From Zestosphaera sp. (lineage in GTDB: Archaea; Thermoproteota; Thermoprotei_A; Sulfolobales; NBVN01), in contig JAWBSH010000007.1 in the NCBI GenBank assembly GCA_038843015.1, forward strand, positions 32,808-77,976: DNA of 45,169 nt, in the 5' to 3' direction. The position numbers and the translations under genes were made by a program. Below are positions 44,325-45,169 of the stretch, piece after piece (the first letter of the stretch is position 1; the number at the start of each line of letters is the position of its first letter). The notes under the pieces are model-generated. The model saw only the letters and a list, made by a program, of their open reading frames with translations, did no database searches and was not told where the DNA came from.

Positions 44325-44813
44325 TTAGTCTTTACTAAATCAAAAACTCTAGCAAATTCAATACCTAAGAAAAGACTTCAACAGTTTTGGGTTAGGGAGC
44401 CGTTTCTTGTCTGTGGGTTTTTCTAGGTTTCTCCAGGGTTTTCAAAGATTTGCAGTTTATCGCTTACATTAAAACTACCCTACTTAAAATATGCCCTATC
44501 CGAAAAACAAGCATTTTAGCTCCTTACAATTCGCAACCAGCAATTATTTTTAATACTTACAACTCCTAAAGATTGAGACATTTTCGAGAAACTAAGACCA
44601 TAAGTTTAGTTTTAAAATTCACTTTACTATAATAAAGTAGTTTTATAGTCTTCTTGACTGCTGAGTCTTGAAGCGGATGATTAGGAGAAAACTAAGACTT
44701 AAAACTTAGAGGTTGTTAGCAGGTTTGTCTCTTGACAGTTTATCTTAAAGACCTAAGAAGTTTGACTTATTGTGATTAGCTTTATATATTTGAGTTTCTA
44801 GTTTTGTTAGGTG
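44325..44813. other. 489-bp gap before the tRNA, no gene seen
   Basis: AT-rich with stops in all frames. A weak inverted repeat ACTTTA/TAAAGT lies at 44621-44638, and the tRNA promoter sits at the end. No recognisable gene or repeat beyond these. Confidence 0.5.
44781..44790 (+). promoter_or_regulatory. TATA box of tRNA-Pro
   Basis: TTTATATATT ends 23 bases before the mature 5' end of the tRNA, the usual archaeal distance. Confidence 0.75.
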
Positions 44814-44887
44814 GGGGCCGTAGTTTAGCTTGGTAGAATGCGGGGCTTGGGTCCCCGTGGTCCGGGGTTCAAATCCCCGCGGCCCCA
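44814..44887 (+). tRNA. tRNA-Pro (anticodon TGG)
   Basis: The acceptor stem GGGGCCG/CGGCCCC is perfect, with discriminator A at 44887. The anticodon stem is CGGGG/CCCCG around loop CTTGGGT, giving anticodon TGG (44848-44850), which reads Pro CCA. The T arm is CGGGG-TTCAAAT-CCCCG and the D arm contains TTAGCTTGGTAGAA. There is no intron and no encoded 3' CCA (bases after A are CCT). Confidence 0.96.
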
Positions 44888-44898
44888 CCTAACAGTAG

Positions 44899-44903
44899 TT
44901 TTT
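44899..44903 (+). terminator. T-rich terminator after tRNA-Pro
   Basis: A run of five T residues 12 bases after the mature tRNA 3' end is the usual archaeal oligo-T stop signal. Confidence 0.45.
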
Positions 44904-45014
44904 AAGCTCTTCAAGAAAACGAGGTCTTGAACTACTTGAGCTTAAAAATACGTGGCGAGAATTTCTAAACTCTTTTTATATTCTTGTCTTGACGCTACCT
45001 CAGTTATGCGAAAA

Positions 45015-45169
45015 CTAAATATTTTTAACGTTAGTTATTACCGTAGTAACGTTAGATAAGTTATCGCCTACTGGACAGCGCTCCTCAACTAACTTGATCC
45101 ATTTTCTTAGAGTTTCTAAGTCTGCGTCACTTTTGACTAGAACTTCAGTTCTTATTTCTTTATAGCCTG
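45015..45169 (-). CDS. OsmC-family protein, C-terminal end
   Basis: On the minus strand a frame open to the right edge reads GYKEIRTEVLVKSDADLETL, RKWIKLVEERCPVGDNLSN and VTTVITNVKNI before a TAG at 45015-45017. The VEERCPVGDNL segment is the conserved C-terminal Cys motif of the OsmC/Ohr hydroperoxide-resistance fold. About 50 residues are present; the rest lies outside the window. It is convergent with the tRNA. The match is short, but the CPV motif with preceding acidic helix is characteristic. Confidence 0.7.
   Translation of the reverse strand, partial: GYKEIRTEVLVKSDADLETLRKWIKLVEERCPVGDNLSNVTTVITNVKNI

Noticed and set aside
44621-44638. A/T-rich inverted repeat ACTTTA/TAAAGT as operator or origin element.
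   Set aside because: Short arms in very AT-rich DNA; no neighbouring gene start or repeat supports a function.
1-45169. CRISPR array, rRNA genes, integrase att sites or prophage genes.
   Set aside because: No regularly spaced direct repeats, no rRNA-like sequence and no phage structural genes were seen; the only mobile DNA found is IS607/IS605-type.

Overview
The window is about 45 kb of archaeal chromosome, most likely from a hyperthermophilic crenarchaeote (Thermoprotei). Supporting signs are a form III (archaeal) RuBisCO, an archaeal-type GTP cyclohydrolase III next to a lumazine synthase that resembles the methanocaldococcal enzyme, a Bat-type HTH regulator, a THUMP protein of Tan1 type, class II lysyl-tRNA synthetase, many GTG/TTG starts behind GGTGA/GAGGTG ribosome-binding sites, TATA boxes about 25 nt before starts, and a tRNA-Pro without encoded CCA. 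No species is assigned; all family names come from reading motifs, with no database search.

Layout. 1-3715: the end of a branched-chain amino-acid-type substrate-binding protein followed by LivH, LivM, LivG and LivF homologues, a complete ABC importer operon cut by the left edge. 3932-7115: a FabH/KAS III-like condensing enzyme that keeps only the catalytic Cys, a family III CoA-transferase and an alpha/beta hydrolase; two promoters here share a GTTAAC palindrome. 7396-9297 (minus): an archaeal AAA-type ATPase preceded by a 19-bp tandem repeat, and SfsA. 9380-16056 (minus): two large surface proteins, a Thr-rich stalked beta-propeller protein and a 1607-residue membrane-anchored subtilisin. 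16606-20144: nitroreductase, then LmbE-type deacetylase, phosphohexomutase and a THUMP protein on the minus strand. 20286-24397: a Bat-like regulator, a thiolase, a fusion of a DUF35 OB-fold to a short-chain dehydrogenase, and an alpha/beta hydrolase. 24441-27006: GCH III and RibH (riboflavin/F420 precursors), divergent from HypE-HypC (NiFe hydrogenase maturation). 27033-33931: SDR, rhomboid protease, phosphoesterase, three membrane proteins and a SWIM zinc protein. 33986-37408: aldo/keto reductase, HAD hydrolase, and a minus-strand pair of form III RuBisCO and a NikR-like regulator.

37421-40355 is a transposon graveyard upstream of RuBisCO: an apparently intact IS607-family element (serine recombinase TnpA and TnpB), a roughly 300-bp internally deleted copy of the same element, and an isolated C-terminal tail of an unrelated TnpB with its terminal hairpin. 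40356-45169 holds a small unknown protein, LysRS, threonine synthase, a MeaB/ArgK GTPase, tRNA-Pro(TGG) and the C-terminal end of an OsmC-family protein that runs off the right edge.

The most interesting biology is acyl-CoA chemistry. A thiolase gene is followed immediately by a DUF35-SDR fusion; DUF35 is known in archaea to bridge thiolase to HMG-CoA synthase and channel the intermediate, so the fusion suggests a thiolase/ketoreductase version of that channel. The first 7 kb may encode uptake and CoA activation of an unknown small acid or amide.
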